A stretch of 64,000 bases of DNA from Bailinhaonella thermotolerans (GCF_003594875.1 NZ_QZEY01000018.1:62001-126000); one strand, 5' to 3'; positions 18,219 through 26,340 are shown, counted from the stretch's first letter. Notes: generated from the sequence alone by a model not told the origin. A program made the numbers and translations.

Positions 18219-18614
18219 GTGGCCTTGATGTTCCTGAACGGCGGGGCGATGCGCGGAGGACCGCTGCATCACCTGCTGGACGGGGCGCCGCTCGTCGAGG
18301 AGACGACCACCGCGCCCGTGTACCGCTTCTACTCGGTCGGCGACCAGTGCCCGGCCCTCTACCCCGTGTCCCACGGCGGGGCCGCCATCGCCGGGGAGGT
18401 CTACGAGGTGTCCCTGGAGGTGCTCCGCGACAAGGTGCTCCCGGCGGAGCCGCACGAGCTGGAGCTCGGCGTGATCGAGCTGGCCGACGGGCGCGCGTCC
18501 CTGGCGATGCTGCTGCGCCGGCCGTACACCTCGCACGTCCAGCTCACCGACATCACCGGGTTCGGCGACTGGCGGGCCTACAAGGACGCCAGGGCGGAGG
18601 CGAGGGCCTCGTGA
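18219..18614 (+). CDS. Stand-alone allophanate-hydrolase C-terminal-domain-like (GGCT fold) protein
   Basis: A 131-residue protein that aligns from memory with the C-terminal domain of allophanate hydrolase (AtzF/DUR1). It shows FLNGGAMRGGPLHHLL (the GxxMxGxPLxHxL opening), TTTAPVYRFYSVG, GGAAIAGEVYEVS, IGLGxVELxDG-like LELGVIELADGRA, and the ending DITGFGDWRAY. In AtzF this domain removes CO2 from the N-carboxy product of the amidase domain; here no amidase is present. It starts at GTG 18219 after GAGGGGAG, and its stop overlaps the hydroxypyruvate isomerase start. It sits exactly where a ureidoglycolate-processing step is needed, so a role there is a reasonable hypothesis. Family call fair; function unknown. 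Confidence 0.75.
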   Translation: MALMFLNGGAMRGGPLHHLLDGAPLVEETTTAPVYRFYSVGDQCPALYPVSHGGAAIAGEVYEVSLEVLRDKVLPAEPHELELGVIELADGRASLAMLLRRPYTSHVQLTDITGFGDWRAYKDARAEARAS

Positions 18615-19396
18615 GGTTCGACGTCAACTGCTCGATCCTGTTCACCGATCTGCCGCTGCTGGAGCGGCCCCGCGCGGCCAGGAAGGCCGGGTTCGAGGCC
18701 GTGGAGTTCTGGTGGCCGTTCGCGGAGGCCGTCCCCTCCGACAAGGACGTGGACGCCTTCGTGGCGGCCCTCGACGACGCCGGGGTCCGGCTCGTCGGGC
18801 TCAACTTCGACGCCGGCGACATGGCGGCGGGCTCGCGCGGGCTGCTGTCCGGCCGGGCCACCTCCCAGCGGTTCCGCGACAACGTCGACGTGGCCGTGGG
18901 CATCGCCGAGCGCACCGGCTGCACGGCCCTCAACGCGCTGTACGGCAACGCCGCGGCCGACTCCGACGACGAGCTGGCGGCCGAGAACCTGCGCCTGGCG
19001 GCCCGCGCGGCGGCCCGGATCGGCGCGGTCGTCCTCGTCGAGGCGCTGAACGCGCACGAGTCCCCGAAGTACCCGCTGGTGTCCGCCGAGGACGCCATCG
19101 GCGTGATCGACAAGGTCGGGGAGCCGAACGTCCGGTTCCTGTGCGACCTGTACCACCTGGCCCGGATGGGCGCCGACCTCCCGGCGGTCATCCGGGCGCA
19201 CGCCGCGCGGATCGGGCACGTGCAGATCGCCGACGTGCCCGGCCGGGGCCGTCCCGGCAGCGGGGAGCTGGCCTTCGGGCCGCTGTTCGCCCTGCTCGCC
19301 GAGCACGGCTACGACGGCTGGATCGGGCTGGAGTACAAGGCCACCGGGGGCGACGAGTTCGCCTGGATCGCGGAGTTCAAGGAGTCCACCTCATGA
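18611..19396 (+). CDS. hyi: Hydroxypyruvate isomerase (TIM barrel)
   Basis: A 261-residue xylose-isomerase-like TIM barrel. It begins RFDVNCSILFTDLPLLERPRAARKAGFEAVEFWWPF, the Hyi N-terminus, and carries the two catalytic glutamates in VVLVEALNAHESPKYPL (about 139-155) and WIGLEYKA (about 240-247), with metal-site residues in DLYHLARMGADL and GHVQIADVPGRG. It interconverts hydroxypyruvate and tartronate semialdehyde, the product of glyoxylate carboligase. The start is GTG 18611, overlapping the upstream gene (GTGA); its own stop overlaps glxR (ATGA). Confidence 0.95.
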   Translation: MRFDVNCSILFTDLPLLERPRAARKAGFEAVEFWWPFAEAVPSDKDVDAFVAALDDAGVRLVGLNFDAGDMAAGSRGLLSGRATSQRFRDNVDVAVGIAERTGCTALNALYGNAAADSDDELAAENLRLAARAAARIGAVVLVEALNAHESPKYPLVSAEDAIGVIDKVGEPNVRFLCDLYHLARMGADLPAVIRAHAARIGHVQIADVPGRGRPGSGELAFGPLFALLAEHGYDGWIGLEYKATGGDEFAWIAEFKESTS

Positions 19397-20274
19397 GCAC
19401 CATCGGTTTCATCGGCCTCGGCATCATGGGCGCCCCCATGGCGGGCCACCTCGTCGCGGCAGGGCACCACGTCACCGGGTACGACGTCTCGTCCGCGGCC
19501 GTCGGGAAGCTCGCGGCGGAGGGCGGCCAGGGCGCCGCGAACGTGGCCGAGGCGGTGCGGGACGCGGAGATCGTGATCACCATGCTCCCGGCCGACCCGC
19601 AGGTGGAGGAGGTCTTCTTCGGTGAGGACGGCGTCCTCGCGACGGCGAAGCCGGGGACGCTGTACATCGACTTCTCCACGATCACCCCGGGAACCTCAGC
19701 GCGCGTGGCCGAGGCGGGGAGGGAGAGGGGCCTGCGCGTGCTGGACGCCCCGGTCAGCGGCGGCCAGAAGGGCGCGGAGGACGCCATCTTGTCGATCATG
19801 GTCGGCGGCGCGGAGGAGGACTTCGCGGCGGCCGCGCCCATCTTCGAGGCGGTCGGCAGGACCTACCGGCTCGTCGGGCCCAACGGCGCCGGGCAGGTGG
19901 TCAAGGCCGCCAACCAGCTCGTCGTGGGCGGGACGTACGCCCTGGTCGCGGAGGCGATCGTGCTCATGGAGGCGTCCGGCGTGGACGCGGCCGCCGGGCT
20001 CGACGTGCTCGCCGGGGGACTGGCGGGCAGCCGGATCCTGGAGCTCAAGCGGGATTCCATGCTCGCCCGGGAGTTCACGCCGGGCTTCCGGATCGACCTG
20101 CACCACAAGGACATGGGCATCGTCGTGTCCGCCGCGCGCGACGCCGAGGTCGCGCTCCCGCTGGGCGCCCAGGTCGCCCAGCTCGTCGCCGCCGCGCGCG
20201 CCCAGGGGCACGGTTCCCTGGACCACTCGGCGCTGCTGAAGGTCGTCGAAGCCCTCTCCGGAAGGAACGCGTAG
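19393..20274 (+). CDS. glxR: 2-hydroxy-3-oxopropionate (tartronate semialdehyde) reductase
   Basis: A 293-residue beta-hydroxyacid dehydrogenase. It has the NAD(P) motif GFIGLGIMGAPMAGHLVAAGH (residues 5-25), the substrate-binding signature LDAPVSGGQKGAEDA (about 117-131) and the catalytic Lys in GAGQVVKAANQLVVGG (about 170). It reduces tartronate semialdehyde to D-glycerate. The gene is coupled to hyi by ATGA and lies two bases upstream of gcl, so the three glyoxylate-to-glycerate steps are transcribed together. Confidence 0.96.
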   Translation: MSTIGFIGLGIMGAPMAGHLVAAGHHVTGYDVSSAAVGKLAAEGGQGAANVAEAVRDAEIVITMLPADPQVEEVFFGEDGVLATAKPGTLYIDFSTITPGTSARVAEAGRERGLRVLDAPVSGGQKGAEDAILSIMVGGAEEDFAAAAPIFEAVGRTYRLVGPNGAGQVVKAANQLVVGGTYALVAEAIVLMEASGVDAAAGLDVLAGGLAGSRILELKRDSMLAREFTPGFRIDLHHKDMGIVVSAARDAEVALPLGAQVAQLVAAARAQGHGSLDHSALLKVVEALSGRNA

Positions 20275-20276
20275 CC

Positions 20277-21974
20277 ATGGCCCTGATCCCCGTCATGCAG
20301 GCGGTCGTGGACGTCATCCGCACCGAGGGCGTGGACATCGTCTACGGCTGCCCCGGCGCGGCCATCCTGCCGCTGTACCACGCGATGGAGGCCGACGGCC
20401 GCGTCCGGCACCTGATCGTGCGCCACGAGGAGGGCGCGACCCACATGGCCGACGGCTGGGCCCGCACCACCGGCAACGTGGGCGTCGCCATCGGCACCTC
20501 GGGGCCGGCCGGCACCAACATGATCACCGGCCTCTACACCGCGCACGCCGACTCGATCCCGATCATCTGCGTCACCGGCCAGGCCGCCACGGACAAGCTC
20601 CACCAGGAGGCCTTCCAGGCGGTGGACATCGTGGAGATCGCCAAGCCCGTCACCAAGTGGGCCGTGCAGGTCAAGGAGGCCGCGCAGGCCCCGTGGATCT
20701 TCCGCGAGGCGTTCCGGCTCGCCCGCAGCGGCCGGCCCGGCCCGGTGCTGATCGACCTGCCGATCGACGTGCAGAGGCAGCTCATCGAGTGGGACTCCTC
20801 CATCGACGCGCCGCTGCCGGTCACCAGGGTCGAGCCGCACCCGCCCCGGGTCGAGAAGGCCCTGGACATGCTGCTGTCCGCCGAGCGCCCGCTGATCCTG
20901 GCCGGCGGCGGCGTGATCCTCGGCGAGGCGTGGGACGAGCTGCGCCAGGTGGCCGAGTACCTCAACATCCCCGTGCAGGTCACGCTCATGGGCAAGGGCT
21001 CTTTCCCCGAGCGGCACCCGCTGTACGCCGGGATGACCGGCATCCAGACCAGCCAGCGCTGGGGGAACGCCGTCTTCCTGGAGTCGGACCTGGTGCTCGC
21101 GCTGGGCTCCCGGTTCGGCGACCGGCACACCGGCGCGCTCGACGTCTACCGGGAGGGGCGGCGGTTCATCCACGTGGACGTCGAGCCCACCCAGCTCGGC
21201 AAGGTCTTCGGGCCGGACCTGGGCGTCGTCTCCGACACCGGGCTCTTCCTGAAGGCGCTGCTGGCGGCCGCCCGCTCCCGCGAGGCGGGCCCGCGCCCGG
21301 CCGCCTGGCCCGAGCGGGTCTCGTCGCTGCGGCGGGAGCTGCCCCGGCGGGACGACTTCGCCGACGTCCCGATCAAGGCGCCCCGCGTCTTCCGGGAGAT
21401 CAACGAGTTCTACGGCCCGGAGACGTACTTCGTCACGGCGATCGGGCTCTACCAGATCTGGTCCGGGCAGTTCCAGGAGACGCACCTGCCGCGCCACTAC
21501 CAGGTGTGCGGCCAGGCGGGCCCGCTGGGCTGGGAGATCCCGGCCGCGATCGGAGTCAAGACCGCCCGGCCCGACGCCGAGGTGGTCGGGGTCGTGGGCG
21601 ACTACTCGTTCCAGTTCCTCGTGGAGGAGCTGGCGGTGGCCGCGCAGTACGACATCCCGTTCGTGCTGGTCATGCTGAACAACGAGTACCTCGGGCTGAT
21701 CCGCCAGGCCGAGCTGCCGTACGACATGAAGTACGAGGTGGACATCCACTACGACGAGTACGGCACCGACAACGTCAAGATCATGGAGGCGTACGGTTGC
21801 ACCGGACGGCGGGTCCGGGACCCCGAGGAGATCCGCGATGCGCTGGAATGGGCACGCAAGGAGGCGAACCGGACCTCCCGGCCCGTACTCGTCGAGGTCA
21901 TGATCGAGCGTGAGGGCAATGCGGCCATGGGCGCGGCGATCGACGCCGTCAAGGAGTTCGAGCCGGTCTCGTAG
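20277..21974 (+). CDS. gcl: Glyoxylate carboligase-type ThDP enzyme with a Glu at position 51
   Basis: A 565-residue thiamine-diphosphate enzyme, full length, with the three ThDP-fold domains. It aligns end to end with E. coli Gcl: YGCPGAAILPLYHAM, GTSGPAGTNMITGLYTAHADSIPIICVTGQA, SGRPGPVLIDLPIDVQ, GGGVI, HVDVEPTQLGKVFGPDLG, CGQAGPLGWEIPAAIGV, GDYSFQFLVEELAV and NNEYLGLIRQ. It condenses two glyoxylates to tartronate semialdehyde with CO2 release. Unusually, residue 51 is Glu (VRHEEGATH), where classical Gcl has Val (ARHVEGASH) and nearly all other ThDP enzymes have Glu. It is about 28 residues shorter than E. coli Gcl. Neighbours (hyi, glxR, glycerate kinase) support the glyoxylate role. Confidence 0.88.
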   Translation: MALIPVMQAVVDVIRTEGVDIVYGCPGAAILPLYHAMEADGRVRHLIVRHEEGATHMADGWARTTGNVGVAIGTSGPAGTNMITGLYTAHADSIPIICVTGQAATDKLHQEAFQAVDIVEIAKPVTKWAVQVKEAAQAPWIFREAFRLARSGRPGPVLIDLPIDVQRQLIEWDSSIDAPLPVTRVEPHPPRVEKALDMLLSAERPLILAGGGVILGEAWDELRQVAEYLNIPVQVTLMGKGSFPERHPLYAGMTGIQTSQRWGNAVFLESDLVLALGSRFGDRHTGALDVYREGRRFIHVDVEPTQLGKVFGPDLGVVSDTGLFLKALLAAARSREAGPRPAAWPERVSSLRRELPRRDDFADVPIKAPRVFREINEFYGPETYFVTAIGLYQIWSGQFQETHLPRHYQVCGQAGPLGWEIPAAIGVKTARPDAEVVGVVGDYSFQFLVEELAVAAQYDIPFVLVMLNNEYLGLIRQAELPYDMKYEVDIHYDEYGTDNVKIMEAYGCTGRRVRDPEEIRDALEWARKEANRTSRPVLVEVMIEREGNAAMGAAIDAVKEFEPVS

Positions 21975-21996
21975 ACCCGCCCCGAGGGGGAGTTTC

Positions 21997-23262
21997 GTGC
22001 AGCACGTTCTGATCGCGCCCGACAAGTTCAAGGGATCTCTCACGGCGTCCGAGGTCGCCGCCCACCTGGCGGAGGGCCTGCGCCGGGTCCGCCCGGAGGT
22101 CCCGGTGGAGACCATGCCCGTCGCCGACGGCGGCGACGGCACGGTCGAGGCCGCGGTGGCCTGCGGCTTCACCCGCGTCGAGGCGACGGTCACCGGTCCC
22201 ACCGGCCGCCCGGTCACCGCCGCGTACGCCCTGCGGGGCGACACGGCGGTGATCGAGATGGCCGAGGCGTCCGGGCTGCGCAGGCTCCCCGGGGGGCGCC
22301 TCGAACCCCTCACCGCCACGAGCCGCGGCACCGGGGAGCTGATCGCCGCGGCCCTCGACGCGGGGGCCGCCCGCGTCGTCCTGGGCCTCGGGGGCAGCGC
22401 CTGCACCGACGGCGGGGCCGGGCTCGTCGAGGCGCTCGGAGCCCGGCTCCTGGACTCCCGGGGCCGCCCCCTCCCAGCCGGCGGCGCGGCCCTCCGCGAC
22501 CTTCACACGCTGGACCTCGGCGGCCTCCGGAAGGTCCCGCTGATCATCGCCAGCGACGTGGACAACCCGCTCCTCGGCCCGAACGGCGCCGCCGAGGTCT
22601 ACGGCCCCCAGAAGGGCGCGCTCCCCGCCGACCTCCGCGTCCTGGAGGCCGGCCTCGCCCGGTGGGCCGAGGCCGTCGCCCGCGCGCTCGCCGGCCAGGC
22701 GGGCGGGGCGGCGCCGGGCCGTGCCGGAGCCCTCTCGCCCGGCCGCGCCCCGGCGGCGGTGGCGGCGACCGGCCGCGCGTCCTCGCCCCCGGGCCGTACG
22801 GCGGGCGGCGGCGGCCGCTCGGCGGAGGAGCTGGCCGCGCTGCCGGGGGCGGGTGCGGCGGGCGGCGTCGGGTTCGCCGCGCTGACCCTGCTCGGCGGGA
22901 CCTTCCAGCCCGGCATCGCCTACCTGCTCGACCTGCTGGGCTTCGCGGACCGGGCCGCGGGGGCCCGCCTGGTGATCACCGGCGAGGGCTCCCTCGACCG
23001 CCAGTCCCTCAGCGGCAAGGCCCCGGTCGGCGTCGCCAGGGCCGCCGTGCGCGCCGGGGCCCGCGTCGTCGCCGTCGCCGGGCGCAAGACCCTCACCGGC
23101 GAGCAGCTCCGCCGCGCCCGCATCGACGCCGCCTACGCCCTCACCGACCTGGAGCCCGACGTGGACACCTGCATCGCCGAGGCCGGCCCCCTCCTGGAGC
23201 GCCTCGCCGAGCGGATCGCCCAGGACTGGCTCACCCCCGACCCCGCCACCCCGTCCCCCTGA
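21997..23262 (+). CDS. Glycerate kinase with a low-complexity insertion
   Basis: A 421-residue GlxK-class glycerate kinase, opening IAPDKFKGSLTASEVA and carrying PVADGGDGTVEA (about 41-52), TSRGTGELI, LGLGGSACTDGGAGL (about 129-143), IASDVDNPLLGPNGAAEVYGPQKGA (about 184-208), GAGAAGG and ITGEGSLDRQSLSGKAP. It phosphorylates D-glycerate with ATP, ending the purine-to-glycolysis branch. Between about residues 232 and 278 there is an Ala/Gly/Pro/Arg-rich insert with no family counterpart, making the protein longer than the usual 370-380. The start is GTG 21997 after GAGGGGGAG. Confidence 0.93.
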   Translation: MQHVLIAPDKFKGSLTASEVAAHLAEGLRRVRPEVPVETMPVADGGDGTVEAAVACGFTRVEATVTGPTGRPVTAAYALRGDTAVIEMAEASGLRRLPGGRLEPLTATSRGTGELIAAALDAGAARVVLGLGGSACTDGGAGLVEALGARLLDSRGRPLPAGGAALRDLHTLDLGGLRKVPLIIASDVDNPLLGPNGAAEVYGPQKGALPADLRVLEAGLARWAEAVARALAGQAGGAAPGRAGALSPGRAPAAVAATGRASSPPGRTAGGGGRSAEELAALPGAGAAGGVGFAALTLLGGTFQPGIAYLLDLLGFADRAAGARLVITGEGSLDRQSLSGKAPVGVARAAVRAGARVVAVAGRKTLTGEQLRRARIDAAYALTDLEPDVDTCIAEAGPLLERLAERIAQDWLTPDPATPSP

Positions 23263-23535
23263 CCCCGTTCGCCCGGCCCCACAGGCCACCTCCGACCCCG
23301 TCCGCCCCGACCACATGTGACCACCTCCGACCCCACCCGCCCGGCCCACGGGCTACCCCCGACCCCGCTAGCCCCGACCCCACGCGGCCACCTCAGACCC
23401 CGCTCGCCCCGACCCCACGCGGCCACCTCCGACCCCGCTCGGCCCGGCCGCATGTGACCACCTCCGACCCCGCTCGGCCCGGCCGCATGTGACCACCTCC
23501 GATCCCATCCAGCCCGACGACCCCTGCCGCCCGGC
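23261..23535. repeat. Eight tandem copies of a 35-bp minisatellite-like repeat
   Basis: Units start at 23261, 23294, 23329, 23361, 23396, 23431, 23466 and 23501, each beginning GACCCC (GATCCC in the last) and ending in CACCTCC or similar. Five central units are exactly 35 bp; the units at 23431 and 23466 are identical. Two subtypes occur, one with CATGTGAC and one with CACGCGGC before CACCTC. The period is not a multiple of three and no reading frame survives. The array starts at the glycerate kinase stop codon. Confidence 0.92.
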
Positions 23536-23706
23536 CCCCCATCCCCGCCCGTGACCCCGATCCCGCCCCCCGGGGTGCCCCTCCTCCCGAGGCGCCTCAC
23601 CCGGGGCCCCGTCCCTCGCCGTGATCATGCAGTTTTGAGCACACGGTGTCAGAAAAAGGGGCGGGCGCGGCGGGAGGGGAGGCGGGACGACCCCGAGGAG
23701 GTTCCC
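23536..23706. other. Leader between the repeat array and allantoinase
   Basis: This 171-bp stretch should hold the allB promoter. A purine-rich block (23650-23690) precedes GAGGAGG (23695-23701). I see no confident -35/-10 pair or operator. Confidence 0.4.
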
Positions 23707-25017
23707 GTTTCCAGCGAATACGACCTGGTGATCCGCTCCCGCCGCGCGGTGCTCCCCGAGGGGGAGACGGCCGCGGCGGTCGCCGTACAGGAGGGGAGGA
23801 TCGCCGCCGTCGGGCCGTACGGCGGCGCGGTGTCCGGCCGCGAGGAGATCGACCTCGGGGACACGGCGCTGCTGCCGGGGCTCGTGGACACGCACGTGCA
23901 CGTCAACGAGCCCGGGCGGACCGAGTGGGAGGGATTCGCCACCGCCACCCGGGCCGCCGCGGCCGGCGGCGTGACGACGATCATCGACATGCCGCTGAAC
24001 TCGATCCCGCCGACCGTGGACGTCGCCGCGCTGGAGACGAAGCGCGCGGTCGCGGCGCCGCAGGTCTTCGTGGACGTGGGGTTCTGGGGCGGCGCGATCC
24101 CCGGGAACCTGCCGAACCTGCGCCCGCTCCACGCCGCCGGGGTCTACGGGTTCAAGTGCTTCATGTCGCCCTCGGGAGTGGACGAGTTCCCGCCGCTCTC
24201 CCACATGGGGCTGCACGAGGCCATGACCGAGATCGCCTCCTTCGGCGGGCTGCTGATCGTGCACGCCGAGGACGCGGCGTACCTCGAGGAGCCGGCCTCC
24301 GGGGCGTACCGGGACTTCCTCCTCTCGCGTCCCCCGGTGGGCGAGTTCGCCGCGGTGAGGCGGGCGGTCAAGTACGCCGCCGAGACCGGGGTCCGCCTGC
24401 ACATCCTGCACGTGTCGGCCGCGGACGCGCTCGCCGCGGTCGCCCGGGCCCAGGCCCAGGGGCTGCCAGTGACCGCCGAGACCTGCCCGCACTACCTCAC
24501 CCTGACGGACTCCGAGGCGTCCTCCACGGCGTACAAGTGCTGCCCGCCCATCCGGGACGAGGCCAACCGCGACGAGCTGTGGAAGGCCCTGGCCTCCGGC
24601 GTCATCGGCTGCGTCGTCTCCGACCACTCGCCGTGCGAGCCGGCGCTGAAGGAGGGCGACTTCGCCACCGCGTGGGGCGGCGTCTCCTCGCTCCAGCTCG
24701 GCCTGCCCGTCGTCTGGACCGCCGCCCGCGAGCGCGGTCACTCCCTCGCCGACGTCGTGTCCTGGATGGCGTACGGCCCCGCGGAGCTGGCCGGGCTGAC
24801 CCGCAAGGGCCGCATCGAGGCCGGGCGCGACGCCGACCTCGTGGCCTTCGACCCCGACGCGGGGTTCGTGGTGGACCCCTCCGCGCTGAACCACCGCCAC
24901 CCCGTCACCCCCTACGCCGGCCGGGCCCTCACCGGCGTCGTCCGCACCACCTGGCTCCGCGGCGAGCCCGTGGGGGACCGGCCCGCCGGCCGCCTGCTCA
25001 CCCGAGGAGAGGTATGA
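23707..25017 (+). CDS. allB: Allantoinase, with no standard start codon at the expected site
   Basis: A cyclic amidohydrolase of about 436 residues: LPGLVDTHVHVNEPGRTEWEGF with the HxH ligands, TTIIDMPLNSIPPT, GFKCFMSPSG with the carboxylated Lys, VHAED, LHILHVSAADAL, ETCPHYLTL and SDHSPCEP with the final Asp. It opens allantoin to allantoate. The family begins with a strand like YDLVIR, here at codons 6-11 from 23707. The ribosome site GAGGAGG (23695-23701) points to position 23707, but that codon is GTT. Alternatives are TTG 23635, with no ribosome site, or GTG 23728, which would remove the first strand. The ORF overlaps allantoicase by ATGA. Confidence 0.9.
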   Translation, partial: VSSEYDLVIRSRRAVLPEGETAAAVAVQEGRIAAVGPYGGAVSGREEIDLGDTALLPGLVDTHVHVNEPGRTEWEGFATATRAAAAGGVTTIIDMPLNSIPPTVDVAALETKRAVAAPQVFVDVGFWGGAIPGNLPNLRPLHAAGVYGFKCFMSPSGVDEFPPLSHMGLHEAMTEIASFGGLLIVHAEDAAYLEEPASGAYRDFLLSRPPVGEFAAVRRAVKYAAETGVRLHILHVSAADALAAVARAQAQGLPVTAETCPHYLTLTDSEASSTAYKCCPPIRDEANRDELWKALASGVIGCVVSDHSPCEPALKEGDFATAWGGVSSLQLGLPVVWTAARERGHSLADVVSWMAYGPAELAGLTRKGRIEAGRDADLVAFDPDAGFVVDPSALNHRHPVTPYAGRALTGVVRTTWLRGEPVGDRPAGRLLTRGEV

Positions 25018-26021
25018 GGTTCACCGATCTGCCCGACCTGGCGCTGCGCTCGTACGGCGGCAGCGTGATCGCCGCCAACGACGAGTCCTTCGCCGAGAAG
25101 GAGAGCCTGATCAAGCCGGGACCCTCCCGGTTCCAGCCGCACACGTTCGGCAACAAGGGCCAGGTGTACGACGGCTGGGAGACCCGGCGGCGGCGCGAGC
25201 CCGGCCATGACTGGGCGATCGTGCGGCTGGGCATGCCCGGCGTCATCCGCGGCGTGGTGATCGACACGGCCTGGTTCAAGGGGAACTACCCGCCGTACGC
25301 CTCGGTGGAGGCGTGCCGCGCGGACGGGTACCCCTCGGCCGCGGAGCTGGCGGGCGCGGAGTGGACGGAGATCGTGCCGAAGAGCCCGCTCAAGGGGGAC
25401 AGCGAGCACGAGTTCGACGTCGCGGCCGAGCGCTGTTTCACGCACGTGCGGCTGAACATGTTCCCCGACGGGGGCATCGCCCGGCTGCGCGTCCACGGCG
25501 AGGTGGTCCCCGACCCCGGACTGCTCACCGGGCTCCCGCTGGACCTGGCCGCGCTGGAGAACGGCGCGCGTGTCACCGGCTGCTCGGACATGTTCTACTC
25601 GGCCCCGTCCAACATGCTCGCGCCGGGCCTGGCCCGCCACCAGGCCGAGGGCTGGGAGACCGGCCGCCGCCGCGACGAGGGCAACGACTGGGTCACCGTA
25701 CGGCTGGCCGGGCGGGGCGTGGTCCACGTGGTCGAGCTGGACACGGCGAACCTGCTGTTCAACGCGCCCGGCTGGGCCTCGGTCAGCGGCTTCGACGGGG
25801 AGGGCGAGCCCGGCGACGGCGACTGGTTCGAGGTCCTGCCCAGGACGCGGCTCCAGCCCGACACGCGGCACCGGTTCCGGCTCGACGGCGACTCCCGCCC
25901 GGTGCGGCAGGCCCGGCTGGACGTGTACCCGGACGGGGGCATGGCCCGCCTGCGGCTGTACGGATCGCTCACGCCCGACGGGGAGGCGGCCGTCGCGGAA
26001 CGGTGGAACCGGCTGCGCTGA
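25014..26021 (+). CDS. alc: Allantoicase
   Basis: A 335-residue protein with the two repeated jelly-roll allantoicase domains (about 1-165 and 170-335). Domain one has GGSVIAANDESFAEKESLI, GWETRRRREPGHDWAIVRLG and DTAWFKGNYPP; domain two repeats the pattern as CSDMFYSAPSNML, GWETGRRRDEGNDWVTVRL and DTANLLFNAP. Each ends with a MFPDGGIARLRVHG / VYPDGGMARLRLYG strand. It hydrolyses allantoate to ureidoglycolate and urea. It is coupled to allB by ATGA and is followed by a strong terminator, closing the purine supercluster. No ureidoglycolate lyase or urease gene follows. Confidence 0.96.
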   Translation: MRFTDLPDLALRSYGGSVIAANDESFAEKESLIKPGPSRFQPHTFGNKGQVYDGWETRRRREPGHDWAIVRLGMPGVIRGVVIDTAWFKGNYPPYASVEACRADGYPSAAELAGAEWTEIVPKSPLKGDSEHEFDVAAERCFTHVRLNMFPDGGIARLRVHGEVVPDPGLLTGLPLDLAALENGARVTGCSDMFYSAPSNMLAPGLARHQAEGWETGRRRDEGNDWVTVRLAGRGVVHVVELDTANLLFNAPGWASVSGFDGEGEPGDGDWFEVLPRTRLQPDTRHRFRLDGDSRPVRQARLDVYPDGGMARLRLYGSLTPDGEAAVAERWNRLR

Positions 26022-26071
26022 GCCACTCCGCCGGCCAGGTGCAATTTTGCCGGGTTAGCCGGTCATCGGAT

Positions 26072-26109
26072 GAATGCCGTCCGGGAGGTTCGCCTCCCGG
26101 ACGGCATTC
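26072..26109 (+). terminator. Strong terminator after allantoicase
   Basis: GAATGCCGTCCGGGAGG (26072-26088) pairs perfectly with 26093-26109 over 17 bp around a TTCG tetraloop. It ends the purine degradation cluster. Confidence 0.92.
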
Positions 26110-26340
26110 GGCTGTTCGGGCACTCAAATTCAGGAGTTTGAAATTTCCATCTGAAAACGCTCTGTGTCCCCGCAAGGCGGAATCTTTACGCGGGACATCG
26201 CTAAGTTGTCAAAACCGGACAGCGCTCGCCACGGAATGTATTCGACCAGATGCGAACCGCTATAAGTGGTCCCCTGTCTCTTCAATGTGACCATTCCGTT
26301 GCCGTTCGCGATGACGACACGTCCGACCGGGAAGGGCATC
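26110..26340 (+). promoter_or_regulatory. AT-richer leader of the sigma factor gene
   Basis: Base composition drops to roughly half A+T here, unlike the surrounding sequence. TATAAG at 26261-26266 is a possible -10 box, though no good -35 stands 17 bases upstream. The longer reading frame from 26266 has no ribosome site and unlikely composition, so I treat this stretch as regulatory. With 26022-26071 and the terminator it makes a 319-bp gene-free stretch. Confidence 0.5.

Noticed and set aside
19863-22406. 847-codon open frame antisense to glxR and gcl
   Set aside because: It runs across several well-identified genes, and its Arg/Asp/Gly/Leu-biased translation is typical of antisense frames in GC-rich DNA.
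23261-23535. CRISPR array
   Set aside because: The 35-bp units are contiguous, degenerate and have no unique spacers; no cas genes are nearby.
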